Below are positions 1 to 7,389 of a stretch of DNA of 10,138 nt, one piece after another (within the stretch, counting starts at the first letter, position 1; each line of letters opens with the position of its first letter). The position numbers and the translations under genes were made by a program. Source of the DNA: Clostridiales bacterium (lineage in GTDB: Bacteria > Bacillota > Clostridia > Oscillospirales > CAG-272). The notes beneath the pieces were generated by a model. That model had not been told where the DNA came from. It ran no database searches and was given only the letters and a program-made list of their open reading frames with translations. The stretch spans positions 1 through 10,138 of the forward strand of contig JAAZGC010000360.1 of the NCBI GenBank assembly GCA_012511425.1, in the 5' to 3' direction.

Positions 1-1296
1 GCACAGAGGTTCGTAAACGTCGTTCTGCTTTTATGTTTGGCATTGGCCGGTATCGGAATTGTATTATCGCCGCAGCTCATCTCGATTCTCGCTCCCGGTC
101 TCGGCGGCGAGGCTGAAGAACTTGCATCTGCGCTTCTTCGTATAATGTTCCCGATGATCATTTTTACCGGCGGCGCATATACGCTTACGGGAATTATGCA
201 GTCGAAGGGACGCTTCCTGCTTCCGGCTCTGATATCCGCCATCTCAAACGCCGGAGTGATCATATATCTTGCGTTTATAAATCCGCTTCTCGGAGAAAAC
301 GGAATTTACGGCCTTGCCGCTGCATATGTTGTCTCCTGGCTGATACAACTCGCAACATTGGTGTTCCCGCTTGCATTATCCGGTAAAGACAGATTTCTGC
401 TAAGTCCTGCGGCAGGAATACGCGATCCGGAGCTGCCCGCAGCACTGAAATCAGCTCCCCCTGTGATGATCGGCGCATGGCTGATGCCGGCGGCGCTGCT
501 GCTGGGAACCGCCTTTTCCTCGCTTTCCGAAACGGATGGCGGGATATCGGTATTCACATATGCGTATAACGTCTATCTGATGATAACCGGTATACTGACA
601 TATTCGATATGCAACTATGTTTTTCCCGAACTTTCAAGACTTTCCGGTGCCGGCGACGATGAAGGCTTCATGAAAACGCTTCGCCGGGGATTTGATTCGG
701 CGCTGACGCTGACCTTGCCGTTTACTGCGGCGGTATTCATCCTTTCCGGCTGCGGAGTCTCAATTATGTACCAACGAGGGGCATTCGGAGCAGATTCCGC
801 CGCCATGACCGCCTCCGCGCTTCGCTTCATAGTTCCCGCAATGCCGGCATTTGCCGTTGTTGAGCTTCTGAACCGCGCGTTTTATTCCAAAGGTCTGGAT
901 AAGATACCGATGCTTGCGGCGCTCTGCGGTATCGCTGCCGACGCCGCGGTATCTGCTGCCTTGATATTCTACGGAGCTCTGCCGGTGCTTGCGGGAGCTG
1001 CGGCAGGTCTGTGTGCCGGTCAATTGGCCGCAGCGGCGGTGCTGCTTTTCGCTTCGGCAAAAAAACTTATGGGACTGTTTGACGGGTTCCTGAAGCGCAC
1101 ATGGAGTCTCTGGCTCGGATCGGCTTTAAGCGCGGCGGCAATGACGGTTTTGTACCGTCTGTTCGACCGGGATCCATTTCAGAGCGGATTTGCCGGGAAT
1201 CTGACGGTCTGTTTTGCGGTATTTCTCCCGGGCGCCGCGATATATGCGGCTATTATCGGAATTGCCTCGAAATTCATGAATAAAGCCGTTAAATAA
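1..1296 (+). CDS. murJ: MurJ/MviN-family lipid-linked precursor flippase (5' truncated by window edge)
   Basis: The reading frame is open from base 1, so the start lies outside the window; 431 residues are visible. MurJ proteins usually have about 500-530 residues, so roughly 70-100 N-terminal residues (the first membrane helices) are missing. The protein is almost wholly hydrophobic helices separated by short charged loops. Family-typical stretches are GIMQSKGRFLLPAL early on and YQRGAFGADSAAMTASAL near bases 769-825, followed by LLNRAFYSKGLDKIP, which matches the conserved MurJ region with an FYA/S-type motif. MurJ (MOP superfamily) moves lipid II, the undecaprenyl-linked peptidoglycan precursor, across the cytoplasmic membrane. 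Because an O-antigen-ligase-like gene follows after 14 nt, a role in flipping another undecaprenyl-linked glycan (Wzx-like) is possible. The family call is firm; the substrate is inferred. Confidence 0.85.
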   Translation, partial: AQRFVNVVLLLCLALAGIGIVLSPQLISILAPGLGGEAEELASALLRIMFPMIIFTGGAYTLTGIMQSKGRFLLPALISAISNAGVIIYLAFINPLLGENGIYGLAAAYVVSWLIQLATLVFPLALSGKDRFLLSPAAGIRDPELPAALKSAPPVMIGAWLMPAALLLGTAFSSLSETDGGISVFTYAYNVYLMITGILTYSICNYVFPELSRLSGAGDDEGFMKTLRRGFDSALTLTLPFTAAVFILSGCGVSIMYQRGAFGADSAAMTASALRFIVPAMPAFAVVELLNRAFYSKGLDKIPMLAALCGIAADAAVSAALIFYGALPVLAGAAAGLCAGQLAAAAVLLFASAKKLMGLFDGFLKRTWSLWLGSALSAAAMTVLYRLFDRDPFQSGFAGNLTVCFAVFLPGAAIYAAIIGIASKFMNKAVK

Positions 1297-1310
1297 ATAT
1301 AGGTATTACA

Positions 1311-3290
1311 ATGAAAACTGCAGATGATATAAAAAAACGTCCGCCGGATAAAAACAACGGGAGCACAGGATTCATCGGTTTGGTCACCGGTTCGCTTCTG
1401 TTGGGCAGCCTTATAAGATTCGCCGATTATCTTAACGCCAAGCTTGCCGAAAGCATGATCGGAACCCTTTTCACCTCATATGATTCCGCATCTCAAAGGC
1501 TTTCCGGATTTTACGAAAAAATCGGTTCGGCAAACATAAAAATTATCGGCAGAATCAAGCGCTTCTTTCTGAACGGTTTTTCGGGAAGCGTTATTATCAA
1601 TGCTTTCTCCAACAGCCATAATGCGATGCTTGCAATGCCGATGAGAAGCTGGGGCATAGGGTTTCTTTCCGCCGGACTTTACACAGCCGCAATCTGGATG
1701 CTTAAGCATTTTGTGCTGTTTTCCGACACGCGCCTTATCGATTTGCTTATCGGTGCCGGGGCGACACTAATCTCTTTGCTCTTTTTTGCGTCCGGGAATA
1801 CTCTTTCTTCCGAGATATGCTCATCCCGTATTGCCGGCTTCATTCTCTTTCGATTTTTCGGTCTCAGACGGGATGATGTTATGACGGATGAGGTGGACGG
1901 CAGCAGGATGGCAAGCGCCGCAGCCCTGGTTGCCGGTACCGCAATCGGAATATTGACTTATTTTATTTCCCCTGTCTATATATTTGCGGGAATAGCCGCG
2001 CTTTTGGCAATCCGGCTTGTCGCGCATTCGCCGGAAAGCGGACTTATCATGATCCTGCTTGCTCTTCCTTTTTCTCCGACAATGGCTTTGGTGGCGCTTA
2101 ACTCCTGGTGCGTCCTCTGCTGGATCATGAAGCTGTTAAGCGGCAAAAGAACGCTTAAAGTAGACCCGGTCGATATCTGGATAATGCTTTTCGGCATTGT
2201 TTATCTTGTCGGAGGAATCGTATCTGCGGGAGGAGCGGCATCGATAAAGCATTCGGTTGTATTCTGCAATTTTCTGCTCGCATACTTTATGTGTGTAAAC
2301 CTTATACGCACAGGAGTCTGGGTCAAGCGGTGCGCCGTTGCCATAATTTTCGGTTCGGCTCTGGTTTCGCTTTATGGAATATATGAATATATATTCGGAC
2401 TGACCGAAACCACCTGGCAGGATACCGAGATGTTCGAGAACATTTCCGGACGGGTAGTGTCGACTTTCGGAAATCCAAACGTGCTTGCCGAATACCTGCT
2501 GCTGACAATACCGATTGCCATTTCGCTTGTTTTTGCGGCGAAGAAGGGTCGGGAGAAAATTTCATACTTCTCGGTATTCGGTCTTGCAATGGTATGCCTT
2601 GTATTGACATGGTCGAGAGGCGCCTGGCTCGGTCTTATAATAGCCGGTCTTATCTACCTTTTGCTGCTTAACCACAGGACGCTGCTGCTGATATTCGGCG
2701 GAATTTTCGCGCTGCCGTTCCTGCCGTATCTGATGCCGCAGTCTGTTGTCAGCCGATTTACTTCAATCGGAAACCTTGCCGATACCTCAACTTCTTACAG
2801 GGTGAATATCTGGAAAGGCGCTCTTAATATTGCCCGGGATTTCATCATTTCCGGAATAGGCACCGGCAATCAGGCGTTTGTGACGGTATATCCGAAATAT
2901 TCGCTTGCGGGGATAGAAGGTGCGCCGCACAGCCACAATCTCTATCTTCAGCTTCTCGTTGAAGTCGGCATCTTCGGTCTTTTGCTGTTCATAGGCGCGA
3001 TGATTTCATTCGCGAGAGCCAATTTCAGCTTTTATCGCGGCGACGCTTCTGCCAAAACCGGACTACGATATATCTCGATCGGCGGTTTTGCAGGTGTGTT
3101 GGCCGTGCTTGCACAGGGAATGACAGATTATGTCTGGTATAATTACAGAATATTTCTCCTGTTCTGGATGCTTGCCGGTCTGACCGTTGCCTCACGGCGA
3201 GCCGGGATATTCGAAAACCCGATAAGAGCGGTAAAGAGACTTGAAGACTGCACCGAAGACAGGGCAGTGCTTGACATAATAACGACATAA
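1311..3290 (+). CDS. O-antigen ligase-like (Wzy_C/WaaL) polytopic membrane protein
   Basis: A 659-residue protein with about a dozen or more hydrophobic segments. The C-terminal two-thirds carries the family hallmarks: STFGNPNVLAEYLLL around residues 384-398, LTWSRGAWLGL at 432-442, a periplasm-type loop with YRVNIWKGALNIARD then GIGTGNQAF at 515-523, and the HSHNLYLQLLVEVGIFGLLL motif at 540-559, whose histidines belong to the catalytic loop region in WaaL-type enzymes. Such proteins polymerise or transfer undecaprenyl-linked glycans on the outer face of the membrane. The first 240 residues are extra: a soluble start, then hydrophobic segments near 112-133, 142-160 and 203-235 before the core begins. 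The start follows the flippase by 14 nt with only a weak AGGT upstream, so translation may be coupled. The substrate cannot be told from sequence; teichoic acid, capsule or other surface glycan are all possible. Confidence 0.82.
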   Translation: MKTADDIKKRPPDKNNGSTGFIGLVTGSLLLGSLIRFADYLNAKLAESMIGTLFTSYDSASQRLSGFYEKIGSANIKIIGRIKRFFLNGFSGSVIINAFSNSHNAMLAMPMRSWGIGFLSAGLYTAAIWMLKHFVLFSDTRLIDLLIGAGATLISLLFFASGNTLSSEICSSRIAGFILFRFFGLRRDDVMTDEVDGSRMASAAALVAGTAIGILTYFISPVYIFAGIAALLAIRLVAHSPESGLIMILLALPFSPTMALVALNSWCVLCWIMKLLSGKRTLKVDPVDIWIMLFGIVYLVGGIVSAGGAASIKHSVVFCNFLLAYFMCVNLIRTGVWVKRCAVAIIFGSALVSLYGIYEYIFGLTETTWQDTEMFENISGRVVSTFGNPNVLAEYLLLTIPIAISLVFAAKKGREKISYFSVFGLAMVCLVLTWSRGAWLGLIIAGLIYLLLLNHRTLLLIFGGIFALPFLPYLMPQSVVSRFTSIGNLADTSTSYRVNIWKGALNIARDFIISGIGTGNQAFVTVYPKYSLAGIEGAPHSHNLYLQLLVEVGIFGLLLFIGAMISFARANFSFYRGDASAKTGLRYISIGGFAGVLAVLAQGMTDYVWYNYRIFLLFWMLAGLTVASRRAGIFENPIRAVKRLEDCTEDRAVLDIITT

Positions 3291-3304
3291 TACGGTGAAT
3301 TGAT

Positions 3305-3784
3305 ATGAAAAGCAAGATCAGATTCAATATAATTGACGTGCTGCTGATTTTGACGATAATCGCAGCAGGTTCTTTGGCGGCTTATTTTATAATAAGCGGA
3401 CGGGTGGGACAGCAGGCGGCGGTTCCCCAGAGACAGATACAGTATACCGTGCTGCTTACAAAAGTCAGAGGCGAATTCAAGGGGAACATAAAGATCGGAG
3501 ACGGCGTGACTGACACGGTCAAACTGATGCCTATCGGAGAAGTGACCGACATAAAAACGGTTCAGACTTCGATAGAAATTGAAGATGAAAACGCAGGCAG
3601 GATAGTTTCCGCGGTAATGCCTGACAATTACGATATAACGGTAACTGTAACTGCGGAAGCCGCCGTTTCGACCGGCTTTTATATGATAGGCGGATATCAG
3701 ATACAGGTAGGAACGCTTGTGAGTCTCAGGGTTCCGGATTTTACCGGCGTCGGTTACTGTACTTCGATAACGGAGGTGAACTGA
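3305..3784 (+). CDS. DUF4330-like single-pass membrane protein, first of a tandem pair
   Basis: A 159-residue protein with a short basic N-terminus (KSKIRFNIIDV), one membrane helix at about residues 10-31, and a beta-rich domain predicted outside the membrane. Its layout recalls DUF4330: a GDxVxD-like element (GDGVTD, 66-71), an IGEVTDIK element (77-84), a PDNYDI element (106-111), then YMIGGYQIQVG (126-136). The family assignment is from memory of the pattern and not from a search. Function is unknown. It starts 14 nt after the ligase-like gene with GGTGA six bases before the ATG, and ends one base before its paralogue, so it belongs to the surface polysaccharide operon. I infer an accessory or scaffolding role for the flippase/ligase, without direct evidence. 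Confidence 0.72.
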   Translation: MKSKIRFNIIDVLLILTIIAAGSLAAYFIISGRVGQQAAVPQRQIQYTVLLTKVRGEFKGNIKIGDGVTDTVKLMPIGEVTDIKTVQTSIEIEDENAGRIVSAVMPDNYDITVTVTAEAAVSTGFYMIGGYQIQVGTLVSLRVPDFTGVGYCTSITEVN

Positions 3785-3785
3785 A

Positions 3786-4277
3786 ATGGGTGAAAAGAAA
3801 AGCAAACTCCGCTTTAATGTGATTGACCTGGCTGTTATAGTTATAATCATCGGCGCAATAACGGGTACCGCTCTTCGTTATAATCTTGTAAGCCGCATCA
3901 GTTCGACTGGTGTAAGCGAAGAAGCCAACATCTCATTTATAGCCCAGGAACTCAGACTTTCCTCGGTCGACGGTTTTGTGGAAGGCGATGTGTTTTACTG
4001 GAAGCAGAACGGAATCAGGATCGGAACCCTTGAATCCAAGACCCGCGATTATAACGAAGTCTTTATTCATAACAGCGATTTTGAAATAGTCAAGTCCTAT
4101 AACGAACAGCGATATGATGTCAGAGGCGTCATAAAAGCCGCCGGCCGCTTCACCGATGACGGTTTTATGCTCGGCGGGACTCAGTATATAGGTCCCGGCA
4201 AAGAAATGATCATTCAGTCGAAAAACATACTTGTTACGGTAATAATAACCGACGTGACCAAAGTTTCGGGCGACTGA
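3786..4277 (+). CDS. DUF4330-like single-pass membrane protein, second of a tandem pair
   Basis: A 163-residue protein clearly related to the gene before it. Both begin KSK(I/L)RFN(I/V)ID followed by a single helix (here about residues 11-30) and then an extracytoplasmic domain. Matching landmarks in the same order are EGDVFYWKQNGIRIGTLESK (66-85), RYDVRGVIKAAG (109-120), and FMLGGTQYIGPGKEM (127-141), which aligns with YMIGGYQIQVG of the first copy. The copies have diverged strongly outside these points, so the duplication is old. A strong GGAGGTGA (3772-3779) inside the end of the upstream gene serves this ATG, with nine bases between GGAGG and the start. It is the last gene of the operon; the next gene has its own promoter. 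Function is unknown. Confidence 0.7.
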   Translation: MGEKKSKLRFNVIDLAVIVIIIGAITGTALRYNLVSRISSTGVSEEANISFIAQELRLSSVDGFVEGDVFYWKQNGIRIGTLESKTRDYNEVFIHNSDFEIVKSYNEQRYDVRGVIKAAGRFTDDGFMLGGTQYIGPGKEMIIQSKNILVTVIITDVTKVSGD

Positions 4278-4360
4278 TCGCAGGTTTGCCTTACAACCGG
4301 AATTTCGCATAAAAAACCGCATAAAATCGCGCTCTCAAGAGATTTATTTAAATTTTCGCC

Positions 4361-4389
4361 TTGATTTTGTCGTTAAGCTATGTTATAAT
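4361..4389 (+). promoter_or_regulatory. Sigma-A type promoter with extended -10 for the HPr gene
   Basis: TTGATT (4361-4366) and TATAAT (4384-4389) are separated by exactly 17 bases, and TG at 4381-4382 makes an extended -10 (TGTTATAAT). The -10 matches consensus fully and the -35 at four of six positions. The surrounding DNA is AT-rich. Transcription should begin near 4395-4397, leaving a leader of about 90 nt before the HPr start. It is the best promoter in the window and separates HPr from the polysaccharide operon. Confidence 0.85.
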
Positions 4390-4488
4390 ATTTACAGTTA
4401 TTGTAAGCTGATAATGATAATATGCAGCATATCCGTCAGGAGCAGAAAATAACACCGAGGCATAAATACAGATAGGAGCGATAAGACG

Positions 4489-4752
4489 ATGATATCTCGC
4501 GACGTCACAATTCAGAATAATGTAGGACTTCACGCCAGACCCGCTACCTTTTTCATTCAGAAAGCCAATACATACAAAAGCTCTATCTGGGTGGAGAAGG
4601 AGGATCACCGGGTAAACGCCAAGAGCCTTTTGGGCGTGCTCTCGCTCGGTATTGTCAAAGGAATGACAATCACCCTGATCGCCGACGGCCCCGATGAAAC
4701 CGAAGCGCTTGAGGGACTGGCGGAACTTGTAGACACCGGTTTCAACGAATAA
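4489..4752 (+). CDS. ptsH: HPr phosphocarrier protein
   Basis: An 87-residue protein of normal HPr length. GLHARPA at residues 13-19 places the phospho-accepting histidine at position 15, and NAKSLLGVLSLG at 43-54 puts Ser46 in the site phosphorylated by HPr kinase in Bacillota. HPr accepts phosphate from PEP via enzyme I and passes it to sugar-specific EIIA proteins; Ser46-P HPr acts with CcpA in catabolite repression. Because His15 is present, this is not a Crh-type protein, which lacks it. AGGAG (4474-4478) lies ten bases before the ATG. The gene has its own promoter and is followed by two terminators, so it should be monocistronic. No ptsI, hprK or sugar transporter gene is adjacent, so the PTS role is from family knowledge; a purely regulatory role is possible. 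Confidence 0.93.
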   Translation: MISRDVTIQNNVGLHARPATFFIQKANTYKSSIWVEKEDHRVNAKSLLGVLSLGIVKGMTITLIADGPDETEALEGLAELVDTGFNE

Positions 4753-4806
4753 GGATTTTTCGGAGTTTTTCGCTCCGGTTAAAAACAAAGCTCAGCCGAG
4801 CCTTCT

Positions 4807-4830
4807 GCAGGGCTTCGGTTCCTGCTTTTT
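4807..4830 (+). terminator. Intrinsic terminator 1 after HPr (UUCG tetraloop)
   Basis: GCAGGG-C (4807-4813) pairs with G-TTCCTGC (4818-4825) around a cUUCGg tetraloop, with one bulged T at 4819 and one G-U pair. Five T residues follow at once (4826-4830). The stem is short but GC-rich. An alternative hairpin, AGCCGAGCC (4794-4802) with 4811-4820, would use the same bases and exclude this one. Confidence 0.6.
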
Positions 4831-4835
4831 CCGAT

Positions 4836-4876
4836 AAAGGAGCGGACGACTCCCGAGAGTTGTTTGCTCTTTTTTT
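4836..4876 (+). terminator. Strong intrinsic terminator 2 between HPr and uvrC
   Basis: A long hairpin: AAAGGAGC (4836-4843) pairs with GCTCTTTT (4866-4873), GG with TT by wobble, and ACGACTC (4846-4852) with GAGTTGT (4857-4863), closing on the loop CCGA. That is about 17 pairs including four G-U. A run of seven T residues (4870-4876) forms the end of the stem and the U tract. It ends the HPr transcript and should keep the HPr promoter from reading into uvrC. Confidence 0.85.
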
Positions 4877-4915
4877 CAATATCGGTTTCCTGAATTTTAT
4901 TAACGGCTTTTCTGC

Positions 4916-4933
4916 GGGAGGTGTCAGGTCTTG
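4916..4933 (+). promoter_or_regulatory. Ribosome binding site fixing the TTG start of uvrC
   Basis: GGGAGGTG (4916-4923) is close to the ideal anti-16S sequence; its GGAGG core ends nine bases before TTG at 4931. The next in-frame ATG is 26 codons further on, inside the GIY-YIG domain, and would remove conserved residues, so TTG is the real start. Confidence 0.8.
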
Positions 4934-6814
4934 GAATCAAATAACGAAAGGCTTGAAAGACTCCGCCTGAAGGCCGCATCACTGCCTTTTTCGCCGGGAA
5001 TATATATCATGAAGGATATAAAATCCGCAGTGATATATGTCGGTAAATCAAAGGTGCTGAGAAGCCGTGTCAGCCAGTATTTCGCTGAAAGATCGGATCA
5101 GTCGCCGAAGACCCGAAGAATGGTTTCGGGTGTGAGCGACTTTGAATATATTCTCGTTGATTCGGAGATGGAGGCGCTAACCCTCGAAAACAGCCTTATA
5201 AAGCTCCATAAGCCGAGATATAACATAAGGCTCAAGGATGACAAAAGCTATCCGTATATCCGGGTTACGCAGAACAGCGATTATCCGTCAATGACGGTTA
5301 CAAGGCGGCGTCAGGATGACGGCGCGATCTATTACGGTCCGTACAGCGGCATTAACATCGCCTATGATATAATGCGCACCGCGCAGCGTGTCTTTCATGT
5401 GGCTTGCTGCAAGCTTGAATTTCCCCGTGACATCGGAAAGACCCGCCCATGCCTGTATTCTCAGCTCGGACGCTGCATGGCGCCGTGCACCGGAAAGATA
5501 ACTTCGGAAGAGTATAAAGAGACTTTCAAAGACATATCCACATTCCTGCGCGGCGGATATAAAGATGTTGTCAGCGATTTAAACGCGAGGATGGAAGAAG
5601 CGGCGGAAGATCTTCGCTTTGAAGCGGCGGCTATATACCGCGACCGCATTTCCGCACTCACTAAAATCGATGAAAAGCAGAAAGTAGTCGGCGCGGGAGA
5701 TTTGGATCAGGACGTAATAGGTTTTTATTCCGACGATTCCTGTTCCTGCCTTTCGATAATGAATGTCCGATCCGGCAAGGTGGTAGACAATACCAATTTC
5801 ATTTTTCCCGCCGAACAGATAGCAGATGCAAGCTCGCTCACATCTTTTATAACCGATTATTATCTGAAACGCGAATACATTCCCCGTGAGCTGCTTCTCG
5901 GGATCGACCTGAACGACGGTATCGGAGAAGGTGAAGACAACGAAGCTCTTTTGTCCGAGTTTTTAAACATGCAGGCGGAACGCAGAGTTTATATAAAACA
6001 TCCCGAGCGCGGCGTCAACAAAGCCCTTGTTGCAATGGTCGCCGAAAATGCAAAGCAGGCTGCTGCGGAATATGTGATGCAGGCGGAGCGCGACTCGGAG
6101 GTTCTTATAAAGCTTGCCCGGATGCTCGCGCTCGAAGTTATACCGGAGCGTATCGAAGCCTATGATATTTCGAATATGGGAACAGAGCATGTGACCGCCG
6201 GTATGATAGTCGCAATCGACGGTCGTCTCGAAAAGAGCGAATACCGGTATTACAAAATCAGCGGCGGTAAGCTTGACAAACCCGACGATTACCTGTCGAT
6301 GCGGCAAGCGATCGAACGGCGGCTTAAAAACCTTGAAAATCTTCCGGACCTTATTCTGCTTGACGGCGGCAGAGGACATGTTTCGACGGTGCGTGAGCTG
6401 TTGGAAGAGCTTAATGTAGATATCCCGGTTTTCGGGATGGTAAAAGACGATTTTCATAAAACCCGCGCGCTTACCACCGATAAAGAGGAGATCTCGATAG
6501 CTAAAGAGCAGTCGGTTTTCCAGTTTATATATAAGCTCCAGGAAGAGGTTCATCGTTTCACCGTCAGCCGTATGAACGACGCAAAGAGAAAGAGCGTGAA
6601 AAAATCATCGCTTACGGCGATCGGCGGCATTGGCCCGGCAAAAGCAAAAATACTGCTTTCCCATTTCGGCAGCATATCGAAACTTAAAGCCGCAAGCATC
6701 GAAGAAATCGCGGCGGTAAAGGGGATAAGCCGCAGAAACGCCGAATCGATATCGGCGCATTATTCGAAAGCCGAGAAGTCCGTCTTAACAGAAAAAAACA
6801 CAGAGGAAGAATAA
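4931..6814 (+). CDS. uvrC: Excinuclease ABC subunit C
   Basis: A 627-residue UvrC, normal for the family. It makes both incisions in nucleotide excision repair after UvrA/UvrB have loaded on damage. Domains in order: GIY-YIG nuclease at about 20-100 (GIY at 23-25, YVG at 36-38, E86 as the likely metal ligand), which makes the 3' cut; a cysteine region with C160, C174, C182 and C186, matching the cysteines that bind a 4Fe-4S cluster in E. coli UvrC; a UVR (UvrB-binding) helix pair at about 212-246; an RNase H-like 5' nuclease with D412 (YDISN), D453, D478 (LLDGGRGH) and H541 (HRF); and a helix-hairpin-helix pair at about 560-610. All key residues are present. Translation starts at TTG. The stop codon abuts the rsmD ATG. 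No uvrA or uvrB is in the window. A promoter was not clear; it should lie downstream of terminator 2 or rely on readthrough. Confidence 0.96.
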   Translation: MESNNERLERLRLKAASLPFSPGIYIMKDIKSAVIYVGKSKVLRSRVSQYFAERSDQSPKTRRMVSGVSDFEYILVDSEMEALTLENSLIKLHKPRYNIRLKDDKSYPYIRVTQNSDYPSMTVTRRRQDDGAIYYGPYSGINIAYDIMRTAQRVFHVACCKLEFPRDIGKTRPCLYSQLGRCMAPCTGKITSEEYKETFKDISTFLRGGYKDVVSDLNARMEEAAEDLRFEAAAIYRDRISALTKIDEKQKVVGAGDLDQDVIGFYSDDSCSCLSIMNVRSGKVVDNTNFIFPAEQIADASSLTSFITDYYLKREYIPRELLLGIDLNDGIGEGEDNEALLSEFLNMQAERRVYIKHPERGVNKALVAMVAENAKQAAAEYVMQAERDSEVLIKLARMLALEVIPERIEAYDISNMGTEHVTAGMIVAIDGRLEKSEYRYYKISGGKLDKPDDYLSMRQAIERRLKNLENLPDLILLDGGRGHVSTVRELLEELNVDIPVFGMVKDDFHKTRALTTDKEEISIAKEQSVFQFIYKLQEEVHRFTVSRMNDAKRKSVKKSSLTAIGGIGPAKAKILLSHFGSISKLKAASIEEIAAVKGISRRNAESISAHYSKAEKSVLTEKNTEEE

Positions 6815-7384
6815 ATGCGAATAATAACCGGTTCTGCCCGCGGCACAAAGCTTTCGGCGCCGCAGGGAATCGAAAATACCCGTCCGACATCGGATATGAC
6901 CAAAGAAGCGGTTTTTTCGATGATCCAATTTGAAATCGAGGGCAGGAGGGTTCTTGACCTTTTTGCCGGCAGCGGCCAGATGGGGCTCGAAGCGCTCAGC
7001 CGCGGAGCGGAAAAGGCGGTTTTTGTCGATTCATCTCAGGAAGCGGTCGAAGTTATTAAAGAGAATGCCAAAAAGACGCATCTTTACGACCGCTGTAATG
7101 TCCTCTGCGCCGATTACAAGCGCTTTTTGAAGATGAAGGACAACACAAAATACGACCTGGTTTTTATCGATCCACCTTATGACGACCCCGGGAAAATCTA
7201 CGATGCGCTGTCGCTTTTGCTTGAGGGAGATATGCTTGAAGACGGGGCTTTCGTTTTCTGCGAAAGCGAGGAAAAATCCCCGTTTTCCGCACCGGGACTT
7301 TCATTGCGCCGCCACTCGAAATACGGCAGGGCATATATAACCCTTCTGTTCAAAGAATCGGCAGCCGAACTGCCGGAGGCTTGA
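6815..7384 (+). CDS. rsmD: 16S rRNA (guanine966-N2)-methyltransferase
   Basis: A 189-residue protein of usual RsmD size. It methylates G966 of 16S rRNA near the P site using S-adenosylmethionine. The N-terminus MRIITGSARGTKL and TRPTSDMTKEAVFSMI (22-37) are family signatures. LDLFAGSGQMGLEALSRGA (47-65) is the SAM-binding loop, where QMG replaces the commoner ALG; VFVDSS (69-74) is the second SAM motif; DPPY (119-122) is the catalytic motif for exocyclic amino methylation. The ATG directly follows the uvrC stop with no gap, and GAGGAAG sits just upstream inside uvrC, so the two are probably translationally coupled. Its end overlaps the ribosome binding site of coaD, a very common gene pair in Bacillota. 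Confidence 0.94.
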   Translation: MRIITGSARGTKLSAPQGIENTRPTSDMTKEAVFSMIQFEIEGRRVLDLFAGSGQMGLEALSRGAEKAVFVDSSQEAVEVIKENAKKTHLYDRCNVLCADYKRFLKMKDNTKYDLVFIDPPYDDPGKIYDALSLLLEGDMLEDGAFVFCESEEKSPFSAPGLSLRRHSKYGRAYITLLFKESAAELPEA

Positions 7385-7389
7385 ATATG
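7375..7389 (+). promoter_or_regulatory. Ribosome binding site choosing the ATG start of coaD
   Basis: GGAGG at 7375-7379 is seven bases before ATG 7387, an ideal spacing. The in-frame TTG at 7381 would be only one base from it and cannot be used. The site lies within the last codons of rsmD, whose stop is at 7382-7384. Confidence 0.8.

Noticed and set aside
3143..3850. Long open frame on the minus strand (235 codons) across the ligase end and the first DUF4330-like gene
   Set aside because: It runs antisense to genes with good family matches, has no ribosome binding site or recognisable domain, and its Tyr/Arg/Ser-rich composition fits a shadow frame.
4306..4326. Nine-base direct repeat CGCATAAAA with a 12-base period upstream of the HPr promoter
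   Set aside because: Two short AT-rich copies can arise by chance; they match no operator I know and there is no third copy.
4324..4360. Possible terminator for the polysaccharide operon (AAATC...GATTT then T-rich DNA)
   Set aside because: The stem has only five mostly A-T pairs with a large loop, and the T tract is broken by A runs. No convincing terminator is visible for the upstream operon.
4761..4786. CGGAG/CTCCG hairpin just after HPr
   Set aside because: On the + strand it is followed by GTTAAAAAC, not a T-run. It would look like a terminator only on the minus strand, where no gene is present.
4378..4788. Minus-strand open frame (136 codons) covering HPr
   Set aside because: It spans the HPr promoter and the whole HPr gene in antisense; no recognisable product.
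4875..4903. Possible uvrC promoter, TTCAAT with 17 bases to TATTAA
   Set aside because: It matches only three and four of six consensus positions, which is expected by chance in AT-rich DNA; a transcription start would be needed to accept it.
5963..6553. Minus-strand open frame (196 codons) inside uvrC
   Set aside because: It is opposite the fully conserved nuclease domain of UvrC and has no family signature.
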